DNA of 64,000 nucleotides from CBDBIK01 sp965206145 (GTDB taxonomy: Bacteria > Pseudomonadota > Alphaproteobacteria > TMED109): contig CBDBIK010000002.1 in the NCBI GenBank assembly GCA_965206145.1, forward strand, positions 124,001 to 188,000, given 5' to 3'. Position 1 is the stretch's first letter. Each line of letters starts with the position of its first letter. Position numbers and translations under genes: made by a program. Of this stretch, positions 7,829 through 15,716 are shown in pieces. Below the pieces are notes generated by a model, which saw nothing but the letters and a program-made list of their open reading frames with translations, was not told the origin of the DNA and searched no databases.

Positions 7829-9130
7829 ATGCCAGTGCCAATTCTGATGCCTGCGCTTTCGCCAACCATGACCGAGGGCACGCTTGCACGCTGGCTCAAA
7901 AAGGAAGGCGATGCCGTCTTGCCAGGGGATGTTGTCGCCGAGGTCGAGACCGACAAGGCGACGATGGAAGTCGAGGCGATCGACGAGGGAACGCTGAGAC
8001 GAATCCTGGTCAATGAAGGGAGCGAAGGCATCCCCGTGAACACCCCGATCGCGATTCTCTCCGCGGACGGGGAGGGAGAGGAAGAGATTGAAGCGTTCGC
8101 TGCCAAGAGCGGTGCCGAGAGCGGTGCAAACGGAAAAACTGCCTCCGCACCTGCGGCGACAAAGGAGCCTGCTCCTGCGCCCGTTTCGCCAGAAGAACCT
8201 GTACCCGCCCCCGTGGCTGCAGCCGAATCTGCCCCCGCTTCTGCCGAGCCTGCTTCCACCAGGGCCGTTCCTGTTCCTGCTGACGATGGCAGGATCGTTG
8301 CAAGTCCGCTTGCGCGGCGGATGGCGAAACAGGCGGGTATCGATCTTGCCGGGATCAGGGGATCTGGTTCCAGGAACCGGATCGTCAAGGCAGACATCGA
8401 CTCGGTCCTGAGCACGGGCGGCACCAATTTGATAGGTGTCAATGCGGCTCCGGAAAAGGTGTTACTCAGCAACGTCCGCAAGGTGATCGCCGAGCGCTTG
8501 CTCGAGGCGAAGCAGACGATTCCGCATTTCTACCTCGAGACCGATTGCGATGCCGCTGCGCTGCTTGAGCTTCGTAAGAGGATCAACGATTCCATCTCTG
8601 ACGAAGATCGGATTACGGTGAACGACATCGTTGTGAAAGCCGTCGCTATGGCTCTTCGCAGGGTTCCACAGGTGAACGTCGCCTGGGGTGGGAACCACAT
8701 CGTTCAACACCATGCGGTCCACGTGGCGGTCGCCGTCGCCGTCGAAGATGGCCTCTTCACGCCTGTCATCCGCAACACCGATCGCAAAGGGTTCGTCGAA
8801 ATCGCCCGTGAAATGCGCGTGCTCGCCGCGAAGGCTCGGGGAGGCAAGCTTGTTCCCGAGGAGTACCAGGGGGGCACCTTCAGCGTCTCTAACCTCGGTA
8901 TGTTCGATACCAAGGCGTTCTCCGCCATCATCAACCCGCCACAGGCGGGAATTCTCGCGGTGGGTGCTGCCGCTGAGCGCTCTGTTGTCCGGGATGGCGA
9001 GGTCGTGGCGTGTCCGGTGATGACATGCACCCTTTCAGGCGATCACCGTGTTGTTGATGGAGCCATCGGTGCGCGCTGGCTCGCAGCGTTCAAGGGGTTC
9101 ATCGAAGATCCCGCGACGATGCTCGCCTAG
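7829..9130 (+). CDS. pdhC: Dihydrolipoamide acetyltransferase (pyruvate dehydrogenase E2)
   Basis: The 433-residue core enzyme of the complex, moving the acetyl group to CoA. One lipoyl domain (1-80) carries Lys43 in VETDKATMEV. An Ala/Pro/Glu-rich linker (about 90-155) precedes the E1/E3-binding domain (about 158-193: ASPLARRMAKQAGIDL, then GRNRIVKADI-type RNRIVKADID). The catalytic domain ends with the acyltransferase motif SGDHRVVDG (His406, Asp410). The ribosome-binding site GAAGGAG lies just before ATG 7829. It sits in the pdhA-pdhB-pdhC-lpd-lipA operon. Confidence 0.97.
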   Translation: MPVPILMPALSPTMTEGTLARWLKKEGDAVLPGDVVAEVETDKATMEVEAIDEGTLRRILVNEGSEGIPVNTPIAILSADGEGEEEIEAFAAKSGAESGANGKTASAPAATKEPAPAPVSPEEPVPAPVAAAESAPASAEPASTRAVPVPADDGRIVASPLARRMAKQAGIDLAGIRGSGSRNRIVKADIDSVLSTGGTNLIGVNAAPEKVLLSNVRKVIAERLLEAKQTIPHFYLETDCDAAALLELRKRINDSISDEDRITVNDIVVKAVAMALRRVPQVNVAWGGNHIVQHHAVHVAVAVAVEDGLFTPVIRNTDRKGFVEIAREMRVLAAKARGGKLVPEEYQGGTFSVSNLGMFDTKAFSAIINPPQAGILAVGAAAERSVVRDGEVVACPVMTCTLSGDHRVVDGAIGARWLAAFKGFIEDPATMLA

Positions 9131-9140
9131 GTCTTCCTTC

Positions 9141-10541
9141 ATGGCTCGCAGCGATTTCGACACAGCCGTTGTTGGAGGCGGTCCTGGCGGCTACATCGCT
9201 GCCATTCGTGCCGCACAACTGGGCATGCGGACCGTACTCGTTGAGCGGGAGCACCTAGGGGGGGTTTGCCTTAACTGGGGATGCATCCCAACGAAAGCGT
9301 TGCTACGCAGTGCTGAGATACGCCACCTGCTGGCGACCGCCTCGGTTCATGGAATCAAGACCAAGGGCGTGGAAATTGATGCGAAGCGTCTCGTTGCCCG
9401 CAGCAGGGATGTTGCTGATCGTCTCTCGAAAGGTGTCGAGCACCTCCTGAAGAAAAACAAGATCGAAACGGTGATGGGGGAGGCGATGCTTGCGGGCGTG
9501 GGTCGTCTCCAGGTGCGCGAGACTAAGGGAAAGGAGCGTCAGCTTTCTGCGCGGGACATTATTTTTGCTACAGGCGCAAGAGCGAAAACCTTTCCCGGGA
9601 TTGAACCAGACGGAAAGGTTATCTGGACTTATAAGGAAGCGATGGTTCCGCCGGAGATCCCAAAGAGCCTTCTCGTTATCGGCTCAGGTGCGATCGGGAT
9701 GGAGTTCGCAAGTTTCTACGCGGATCTCGGGTCCAAGGTCACGGTGGTGGAGGTTCTCGACAGGATCCTTCCCTCTGAGGACGAGGAGATATCAGAGCTC
9801 GCTCGCAAGGCGTTCGAGGCACAGGGCATGAGGCTTCTTTGTGGAACCAAGGTGAAATCGCTCGCCACCTCGAGGGGACGCATCAAGGCCGAAGTTGAAG
9901 GTGCCGACGGAAAAGCGGAATCACTATCGGCGAATCGCGGGATTCTCGCTGTCGGGATTACCGGCAACGTGGAAGGTCTCGGTCTCGAGAAAGCAGGCAT
10001 CAAGGTTGAGAATGGCCATGTCGTTACCGACGGATGCGGAGGGACGGGAGTCGCCGGTCTCCACGCCATTGGTGATTTGGCTGGCCCGCCGTGGCTGGCC
10101 CACAAGGCAAGCCATGAGGGAATCGCCTGCATTGAGAGAATCGCGGGTGGAGAGCCGCACTCGATCGAGGTGTCCAAAATTCCTGCTTGCACCTACTGCC
10201 GCCCGCAGGTGGCGAGCATTGGCTTCACGGAAGCTGCGGCCCTGACCGAGGGGCGTGAGGTGAAGATAGGGCGCTTCCCGTTCCTGGGAAATGGAAAAGC
10301 GATCGCGCTGGGAGAAGACGAGGGTCTCGTGAAAACGGTGTTCGATGCGAAGACGGGTGAGCTTCTCGGGGCGCACATGATCGGCTCGGAGGTGACCGAG
10401 CTCATCCAAGGTTTTTCCATTGCGCGGACGCTTGAGGCGACCGAGCTAGAACTCATGCAGACCGTGTTCCCGCACCCCACTCTCTCGGAGATGATGCACG
10501 AATCAACGTTGGCGGCTTTCGGACGGGCAATCCATGTCTAG
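9141..10541 (+). CDS. lpdA: Dihydrolipoyl dehydrogenase (E3)
   Basis: A 466-residue FAD-dependent pyridine-nucleotide disulfide reductase that reoxidises dihydrolipoamide with NAD+. The FAD site GGGPGGY is at 12-18. The redox disulfide is Cys43/Cys48 in GVCLNWGCIPTKA. The NAD site is VIGSGAIGMEFASF, and the catalytic His445-Glu450 pair is in HPTLSE. Start ATG 9141, 10 bp after pdhC. Its end overlaps lipA by 8 bp. Placement makes it the E3 of this PDH complex; it may also serve other 2-oxoacid dehydrogenases. Confidence 0.97.
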   Translation: MARSDFDTAVVGGGPGGYIAAIRAAQLGMRTVLVEREHLGGVCLNWGCIPTKALLRSAEIRHLLATASVHGIKTKGVEIDAKRLVARSRDVADRLSKGVEHLLKKNKIETVMGEAMLAGVGRLQVRETKGKERQLSARDIIFATGARAKTFPGIEPDGKVIWTYKEAMVPPEIPKSLLVIGSGAIGMEFASFYADLGSKVTVVEVLDRILPSEDEEISELARKAFEAQGMRLLCGTKVKSLATSRGRIKAEVEGADGKAESLSANRGILAVGITGNVEGLGLEKAGIKVENGHVVTDGCGGTGVAGLHAIGDLAGPPWLAHKASHEGIACIERIAGGEPHSIEVSKIPACTYCRPQVASIGFTEAAALTEGREVKIGRFPFLGNGKAIALGEDEGLVKTVFDAKTGELLGAHMIGSEVTELIQGFSIARTLEATELELMQTVFPHPTLSEMMHESTLAAFGRAIHV

Positions 10542-11517
10542 GGCTGAAGGCACGCAAGTCTTCGCTCGTCAGGGCAAGAATTCCTACATCAGCATCTCTC
10601 ATCTTCGCCCCAGCGAAGGAGAAAAACCCTCCAGAAAACCACCATGGATCCGGGTTAAAGCCCCGTTGTCCGAGGGCTATCGGCAGACCGCCGATCTGAT
10701 GCGTGGTCTCGACCTGCGCACGGTCTGCGAGGAGGCGGCCTGTCCCAACATCGGTGAGTGTTGGAGCCAGGGGCACGCGACGATGATGATTCTGGGGAGT
10801 GTCTGCACGCGGAAGTGCGCATTTTGCAACGTGGCGACGGGGCATCCCGACAGGATTGATCCGAATGAACCTGCTCGTGTTGCCGAGGCGGTGGCGAAAC
10901 TGGGGTTACGACACGTGGTGATCACGTCTGTCGACCGGGACGACCTTCCCGACGGCGGGGCAGATCACTTCGTTGCCTGTATCGAAGAGCTGCGCAAAAT
11001 CGCTCCCGATACCACTATCGAAATTTTGACTCCCGATTTTCAGAGAAAGCCTGCCAGCGCTGTGAAACGGCTTGCGGAAGCGGCCCCCGACGTTTTCAAC
11101 CATAATCTTGAAACTGTTCCGCGGCTGTACAAGGAAGTGCGTCGTGCAGCCAACTACGAATACAGCCTTCGTCTCCTCCAATGGGTGAAGGAAGTCAATC
11201 CTCAGCTCTTCACGAAGTCCGGTCTGATGGTAGGGCTTGGAGAGACGCTTGATGAGGTGCGTGAGGTTATGGACGGCATGCGCCGTCACGACGTCGATTT
11301 CCTGACCGTAGGGCAGTACCTCCAGCCCACGCCGGGGCATCATCCGGTGGAACGTTTCGTCACTCCGGAAGAGTTCGAGGATCTAGGAGAGGAAGCGAGG
11401 AAGATGGGCTTCTTCCTAGTGTCCGCATCACCTCTGACGCGGTCTTCGTACCATGCCGACAGAGACTTCCAGCTCCTGCAGGCTACGCGCACTAAACGTA
11501 CAGGCCCTAGCCCATAA
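10534..11517 (+). CDS. lipA: Lipoyl synthase
   Basis: A 327-residue radical SAM enzyme that inserts two sulfur atoms into octanoyl-E2 to form the lipoyl cofactor. Both clusters are visible: the auxiliary cluster cysteines 65, 70 and 76 (CEEAACPNIGEC) and the radical SAM CxxxCxxC at 91, 95 and 98 (CTRKCAFC). The conserved serine ligand is in RSSYHA near residue 305. The ATG lies inside the end of lpdA. Having lipA last in the pdh operon ties cofactor synthesis to its main client, the lipoyl domain of PdhC. Confidence 0.97.
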   Translation: MSRAEGTQVFARQGKNSYISISHLRPSEGEKPSRKPPWIRVKAPLSEGYRQTADLMRGLDLRTVCEEAACPNIGECWSQGHATMMILGSVCTRKCAFCNVATGHPDRIDPNEPARVAEAVAKLGLRHVVITSVDRDDLPDGGADHFVACIEELRKIAPDTTIEILTPDFQRKPASAVKRLAEAAPDVFNHNLETVPRLYKEVRRAANYEYSLRLLQWVKEVNPQLFTKSGLMVGLGETLDEVREVMDGMRRHDVDFLTVGQYLQPTPGHHPVERFVTPEEFEDLGEEARKMGFFLVSASPLTRSSYHADRDFQLLQATRTKRTGPSP

Positions 11518-11550
11518 GACTGCCGTGTGCCGAGAGTGAGTTCCCCCAGT

Positions 11551-12318
11551 TCAGGCGGTGACTTGGAGGTAGCGGCCTGCCCACCCCGCAATCGCGTGGG
11601 CCACGTATTCCGAATCCCTTTTCTTTGAGATCAGATGATCGGCATCGTCGAGTGAAATGAAACTCTTCGGGTGCTTCGCCGCTGCGAAGATTGCCGCTGC
11701 GTTCTCGATTCCGACGATGCTGTCCCGAGGTGCGTGCATTACCAGGAGTGCCTTTCGAAGGGCCCCCGCTTTGTCGAGAATCGATCCCATCCGGATATCC
11801 TCGAGAAATTGCTTGCGGATCGTGAAGGGCCGTCCGACTAGCTGCACCGTGGCTTCGCCCTTGGTTTGGATCTCCTCTTCGGCGTCTTGGAACAAGTGTG
11901 CGACATGTCCCGGATCGGCAGGAGCACCGAGAGTGACAACCGCTCGCACCGAATCGATGCTTCCGGCGGCCGCGATGGCGGCGGCACCTCCAAGGCTGTG
12001 CCCGACCAGGAGGGAAGGGGCGATTCCCTGTGCGCTCATGTGATTTGCTGCGGCGACGAGATCATCCACGTTGGAGGAGAAGTTCGTGTTCGCGAATTCC
12101 CCTTCGGAATGTCCCAGACCGGTGAAGTCGAAACGAAGTACTGCGATGCCGGCTTCGGTGAGCGCGTGTGCGATACGGGAAGCGGCGGCGATGTCCTTGG
12201 TGCAGGTAAAGCAGTGGGCGAAGAGGGCATGACTCTTCGGCTCTTTGTCCGGTGTCTCCAGGCTGCCTGCGAGGAGTTCGCCCGAATGTCCAGCGAATTC
12301 GATTTTCGTGGATGCCAT
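11551..12318 (-). CDS. Alpha/beta hydrolase (YbhO/OsmC-fusion type N-domain)
   Basis: A 255-residue alpha/beta hydrolase. The oxyanion-hole region FAHCFTCTKD is followed by FDFTGLGHSEG, the nucleophile elbow GHSLGGAA, a late Asp in MHAPRDSIV and the catalytic His in DDADHLI. Very similar segments (FANTNFSSNVDDLVAAA) occur in proteins that fuse this hydrolase to an OsmC peroxidase domain; here the OsmC half is absent and the protein ends normally. ATG 12318 has GAAGGGAG upstream. It is divergent from msrB, another protein tied to oxidative damage. Substrate unknown. Confidence 0.85.
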   Translation of the reverse strand: MASTKIEFAGHSGELLAGSLETPDKEPKSHALFAHCFTCTKDIAAASRIAHALTEAGIAVLRFDFTGLGHSEGEFANTNFSSNVDDLVAAANHMSAQGIAPSLLVGHSLGGAAAIAAAGSIDSVRAVVTLGAPADPGHVAHLFQDAEEEIQTKGEATVQLVGRPFTIRKQFLEDIRMGSILDKAGALRKALLVMHAPRDSIVGIENAAAIFAAAKHPKSFISLDDADHLISKKRDSEYVAHAIAGWAGRYLQVTA

Positions 12319-12414
12319 GGCATTTCTCCCTTCTAAGGCAGCGCGGTTATGCTCTTCGGGCCGCCGGTTCCTTTGCAAGACTATATAATGTGCCTTTTCC
12401 TCAGAGAGTTGTTG

Positions 12415-12849
12415 ATGGGAACTTCCGATCACAAGCAGGGCTCGACCAACGACAAGGACTGGCGAGCTCGCCTGTCGCCCGGGGCCTACGCAGTAACCCG
12501 CGAGGCGGCTACGGAGCGGCCCTTCAGTGGGCGTTATTGCGGTGAAAAACGGAGCGGTTCCTATGCCTGTGTTTGTTGTGAAACGACACTTTTCGATTCA
12601 GAAGCGAAGTACGATTCTGGAACGGGTTGGCCCAGCTTCTTCCAGCCCGTCGCACCTGGTCGGGTTGTCGAGCGGATGGACACGAGTCAGGGAATGGCCC
12701 GCACCGAGGTCTTGTGTGCATCGTGCGATTCCCACCTTGGGCACGTCTTTGATGACGGCCCCCAGCCCACTGGATTACGCTACTGCCTGAACTCTCTTGC
12801 CCTTGTCCTGCATCCCGACGATGGTTCTCCGCCCGACGCGGCGGAATAA
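12415..12849 (+). CDS. msrB: Peptide-methionine (R)-S-oxide reductase
   Basis: A 144-residue repair enzyme that reduces the R-epimer of methionine sulfoxide. The zinc site is formed by Cys52/Cys55 and Cys101/Cys104. The substrate site is GTGWPSF, and the catalytic cysteine is Cys124 in RYCLNSLAL. The family core starts around residue 15. ATG 12415 was chosen over an ATG at 12349 because the latter would add non-family sequence. A TATAAT lies at 12384-12389, suitable for a -10 box, but I see no convincing -35. Confidence 0.94.
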   Translation: MGTSDHKQGSTNDKDWRARLSPGAYAVTREAATERPFSGRYCGEKRSGSYACVCCETTLFDSEAKYDSGTGWPSFFQPVAPGRVVERMDTSQGMARTEVLCASCDSHLGHVFDDGPQPTGLRYCLNSLALVLHPDDGSPPDAAE

Positions 12850-12867
12850 CTCCCTTCACTTAACGTA

Positions 12868-13854
12868 GTGCCGTCCTCCGGTTCTCCCGACCACCCACGT
12901 GTGGGCATTGTCGGATGCGGCCCCTGGGGACGAAACCTCGTTCGAAACTTCGAGGTTTTGGGAAACTTGAGCGCAGTCTGTGACGCTGAGCTGACAATAC
13001 GCGAGGCGTGCGAGGACGAATATCCAGGAGTTCCGATTTTTTCGAACCTTTCTGACCTTGTTGCAGAGAATGTTGTTGACGCGGTAGCGATCGCAACCCC
13101 TGCAGAAACTCACGCGGAACTTGCAGATGAAGCTTTGTCCGCAGGGCTTCACGTATTCGTCGAGAAACCAATGACGACAACCCTGTCATCTGCCCGTGCA
13201 CTTGCGTGCAAGGCTGAAACCGCTGGGCTTCAGCTCATGACAGGTCACCTCCTTCTCTACCACCCTGCTTTCCAAAAATTGTGCGCACTTGTCGAAGAGG
13301 GTCGTATCGGTGAGCCCTGCCATCTCACCGCGCGCCGTCTTGCCGGGGTCAAGGGAAAGGCTCGCGAGGACGCAGTCTGGGAATTTGCCCCCCACGATGT
13401 CGCCATGACCCTTGCCCTTGCAGGAACGATGCCGTGCAAGACCCTTTGCGAGACTCCGTACGGCATCACTCAGAAAGCTGAACACGCACAGGTCACGCTT
13501 TTCTTTCCGGGCGGGTTGCAGGGAGACCTTCTTGCGTCGTGGCGAGGAGAGAAAAAGGAGCAGAGGCTGGTCGTTCAGGGATCGGAGGCGACGGTGGTGT
13601 TTGATGATGTCGCAGAAAAAAAGCGAAAGGTTGTGCTCGATTTCGGCAACGCAAGGGAACCAGAAGCTATTCCCTTCGAAGATGGGGAACCGCTTTCCAT
13701 GGAGTGCAGGGCGTTTCTCGAAGCAGTCCGGACGGGCAAGGAACCTCCTAGCGGCACCTCGGAGAGTCTCAAGGTAATGACGGTGCTAGACGCCTGCTTT
13801 CGTTCGCGAGAGAACGATGCGGCGATGGTGCTTCTTCCGGAGGCATTGCCATGA
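12868..13854 (+). CDS. Gfo/Idh/MocA-family oxidoreductase
   Basis: A 328-residue NAD(P)-dependent sugar oxidoreductase. The Rossmann motif VGIVGCGPWGRN is at about 12-23 and the conserved EKP (Lys100) is in VFVEKPMTTT. The C-terminal half carries WEFAPHDVAMTLAL with the catalytic His region. The start is a GTG at 12868; no clear ribosome-binding site is present. It overlaps the DegT-type aminotransferase gene by 4 bp. This pair resembles the oxidase/transaminase steps of 3-amino-3-deoxy sugar nucleotide synthesis (as in WlbA/WlbC-type pathways), which is an inference from the pairing. Confidence 0.88.
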   Translation: MPSSGSPDHPRVGIVGCGPWGRNLVRNFEVLGNLSAVCDAELTIREACEDEYPGVPIFSNLSDLVAENVVDAVAIATPAETHAELADEALSAGLHVFVEKPMTTTLSSARALACKAETAGLQLMTGHLLLYHPAFQKLCALVEEGRIGEPCHLTARRLAGVKGKAREDAVWEFAPHDVAMTLALAGTMPCKTLCETPYGITQKAEHAQVTLFFPGGLQGDLLASWRGEKKEQRLVVQGSEATVVFDDVAEKKRKVVLDFGNAREPEAIPFEDGEPLSMECRAFLEAVRTGKEPPSGTSESLKVMTVLDACFRSRENDAAMVLLPEALP

Positions 13855-14990
13855 CTGCAAAGAAGCCCGTTACGCTGCTTGACACCGTTGCGCAGTATCA
13901 GCGTATGCGGGCTGACATTGATTCCCGCATCGCTGCCGTTCTCGCCCATGGTCGTTTCGTCAACGGGCCTGAGGTAAACGAATTCGAGAAGGCGTTAGCG
14001 GATTTCACGGGAGCAGTGGAAACAGTTGCGGTCGCAAGTGGAACTGATTCCCTATCCCTCGCTCTCCGTGCTGAAGGTGTGGGAGCGGGAGATGCCGTAT
14101 TCGTGCCCGCGTTCACGTTTCTTGCGACAGCGGGAGCGGTGGGGCTTGTAGGTGCAACGCCGGTGTTTGTTGACGTGAATCCTCGAACGTTTGCCATCGA
14201 TCCCGACGATCTTGCAACCCGAATTCGAAGCGTGCGAAAGGAGTCCGAATTCCGGCCACGGGCTGTGATCGCAGTGGATCTTTTCGGATTGCCCGCTGAC
14301 TACGCGCACCTAGAGGGTCTTTGCGAAGATGAAGATCTCTTCCTACTCGCTGATTCTGCACAAAGCCTTGGTGCCCGTCGGTCAGGACGTGCTGTAGGCA
14401 CGATGGGGGATGCAACGGGAACAAGTTTTTTCCCCAGCAAGCCGCTCGGTGCCTGGGGCGATGGCGGAGCCATGATGACGGACGATCGGGAGCGTGCGCA
14501 AATCTGGCGTTCGATTCGTGATCATGGAACCGAAGGTGATGCTTATGACGGGCGTCGCATAGGAGCCAACTCCCGTCTTGACAGTATCCAAGCGGCCGTT
14601 CTGCTGGCGAAGCTTCCACATTTTCAGGCAGAGATAACGCGCAGGAACGAGATTGCTTGTTCGTACACGGAGGGTTTTCATGACGTGGTCGAGACGCCGT
14701 ACGTTCCTGAGGACGTGGAGAGCACTTGGGCGCAGTACTCACTTTTAGTTGAGGGTCGCGATCGGGTTCGAGTAGGAATGGAAGAAGCGGGAATTCCAGT
14801 GCGAGTGTACTATCCGCTTCCGCTTCCCCGGCAGGAAGCGTTTCGGAAGTTCGCCAACGCGAGCCGGCCCTGTCGAGTGGCAGATAGTCTTGCGGAGCGA
14901 ATTCTCAGTCTCCCACTCCATTCGGACCTCGACGATGAAGCCGTCGCACGGGTCATTGATACTTTTCGCAAGGTAATAGCCACCCCTTGA
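13851..14990 (+). CDS. DegT/DnrJ/EryC1/StrS-family sugar aminotransferase
   Basis: A 379-residue PLP enzyme that transaminates a keto-sugar nucleotide. The family landmarks are there: GRFVNGPEV near the N-terminus, ASGTDSL for phosphate binding, Asp168 in LLADSAQSLGA against the pyridine nitrogen, and Lys197 in FFPSKPLGAWGDGG forming the Schiff base. The partner oxidoreductase precedes it with an ATGA overlap. No glycosyltransferases or acyltransferases for such a sugar are adjacent, so the final product and its destination are unknown. Confidence 0.93.
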   Translation: MTAKKPVTLLDTVAQYQRMRADIDSRIAAVLAHGRFVNGPEVNEFEKALADFTGAVETVAVASGTDSLSLALRAEGVGAGDAVFVPAFTFLATAGAVGLVGATPVFVDVNPRTFAIDPDDLATRIRSVRKESEFRPRAVIAVDLFGLPADYAHLEGLCEDEDLFLLADSAQSLGARRSGRAVGTMGDATGTSFFPSKPLGAWGDGGAMMTDDRERAQIWRSIRDHGTEGDAYDGRRIGANSRLDSIQAAVLLAKLPHFQAEITRRNEIACSYTEGFHDVVETPYVPEDVESTWAQYSLLVEGRDRVRVGMEEAGIPVRVYYPLPLPRQEAFRKFANASRPCRVADSLAERILSLPLHSDLDDEAVARVIDTFRKVIATP

Positions 14991-15040
14991 GCATGGCCCG
15001 GCAGGCGTTCTGGTCAGGAACGATCTCCTTCCGCATCGTC

Positions 15041-15068
15041 CATTCTCTCTCGCAAGGGAGAGAGAATG
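15041..15068. terminator. Hairpin between convergent genes, likely bidirectional terminator
   Basis: A perfect inverted repeat (CATTCTCTCT at 15041-15050 and AGAGAGAATG at 15059-15068, plus an inner C-G pair) lies exactly between the end of the aminotransferase gene and the end of the acetyltransferase gene on the other strand. The loop is 6 nt. There is no strong T-run, so it may work with Rho or only slow transcription. Confidence 0.6.
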
Positions 15069-15716
15069 TCAGGCTGCTTGGCGTTTTTGCTCTACGCGAG
15101 AGGATTCTTCCCGAGGGAGGGCGGCGGCCGGGCGAGGATCCTGCGCGAGCAGCGCGTAGAGAGCATGATCTTGCCATACTCCGGTGATTTTCAGGTATTG
15201 GCGAGCCATTCCTTCTTTGCGGAATCCGAGGCCTTTGAGAAGGCGGCGGCTGGCGATGTTGCTCTCAATAGTTGCCGCCTCGATTCGGTGCAGCCGGACC
15301 CGATCGAAGAGAACGGGAAGCAATGCAGACAGTGCTTCGTGCATGTAGCCTTGCCGGGCGTAGGGTTTGCCAATCCAGTAGCCAAGGGATGCCGATTGCG
15401 CGACACCGCGGCGAATATTGGAAACCGAAATTCCACCAAGGAGTCTCCGATTACTTTTCTGTAACACAAGAAAGGCGTACCCCTGGTCTTGATGTGCGGC
15501 GAGGGAATTCGCCCTGAGAAGGCGCAAGTACGAAGAGCGGTTGCAACTCTCAGGCGTCCATTCCGGTTCCCACGGGCTGAGGAAGTCGTAGGATTCCCGT
15601 CGCAGTGCAACCCATGCGCGCGCATCACGTCGTCGGGGGAGGCGCAGGGAAATCCGTGGTCCCTCGATTTGCCGATTGCGGAAGAGAGTTTGGAGTGACT
15701 GGACTAGACGGATCAC
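15069..15716 (-). CDS. GNAT-family N-acetyltransferase (RimJ-like)
   Basis: A 215-residue acetyl-CoA-dependent transferase. The RimJ/RimL pattern is visible: ISLRLPRRRDARAWVALR, LGGISVSNIRRG, LGYWIGKPYARQGYMHEAL (acetyl-CoA pyrophosphate loop) and IEATIESNIAS-type AATIESNIASRRLLKGLGF. RimJ acetylates the N-terminus of ribosomal protein S5, but many relatives have other targets. The GTG start overlaps the stop of the M16 peptidase gene (GTGA). This is a common gene neighbour of thrC and M16 peptidases in the class. Confidence 0.88.
   Translation of the reverse strand: MIRLVQSLQTLFRNRQIEGPRISLRLPRRRDARAWVALRRESYDFLSPWEPEWTPESCNRSSYLRLLRANSLAAHQDQGYAFLVLQKSNRRLLGGISVSNIRRGVAQSASLGYWIGKPYARQGYMHEALSALLPVLFDRVRLHRIEAATIESNIASRRLLKGLGFRKEGMARQYLKITGVWQDHALYALLAQDPRPAAALPREESSRVEQKRQAA

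Noticed and set aside
7342..8481. Long open frame (379 codons) on the minus strand opposite pdhB/pdhC
   Set aside because: Rich in Ala, Ser and Thr without any domain; it is the antisense shadow of the Ala/Pro-rich E2 linker and other GC-rich codons.
12384..12389. TATAAT considered as a firm msrB promoter
   Set aside because: No -35 element at a suitable distance, so it is mentioned only with the gene.
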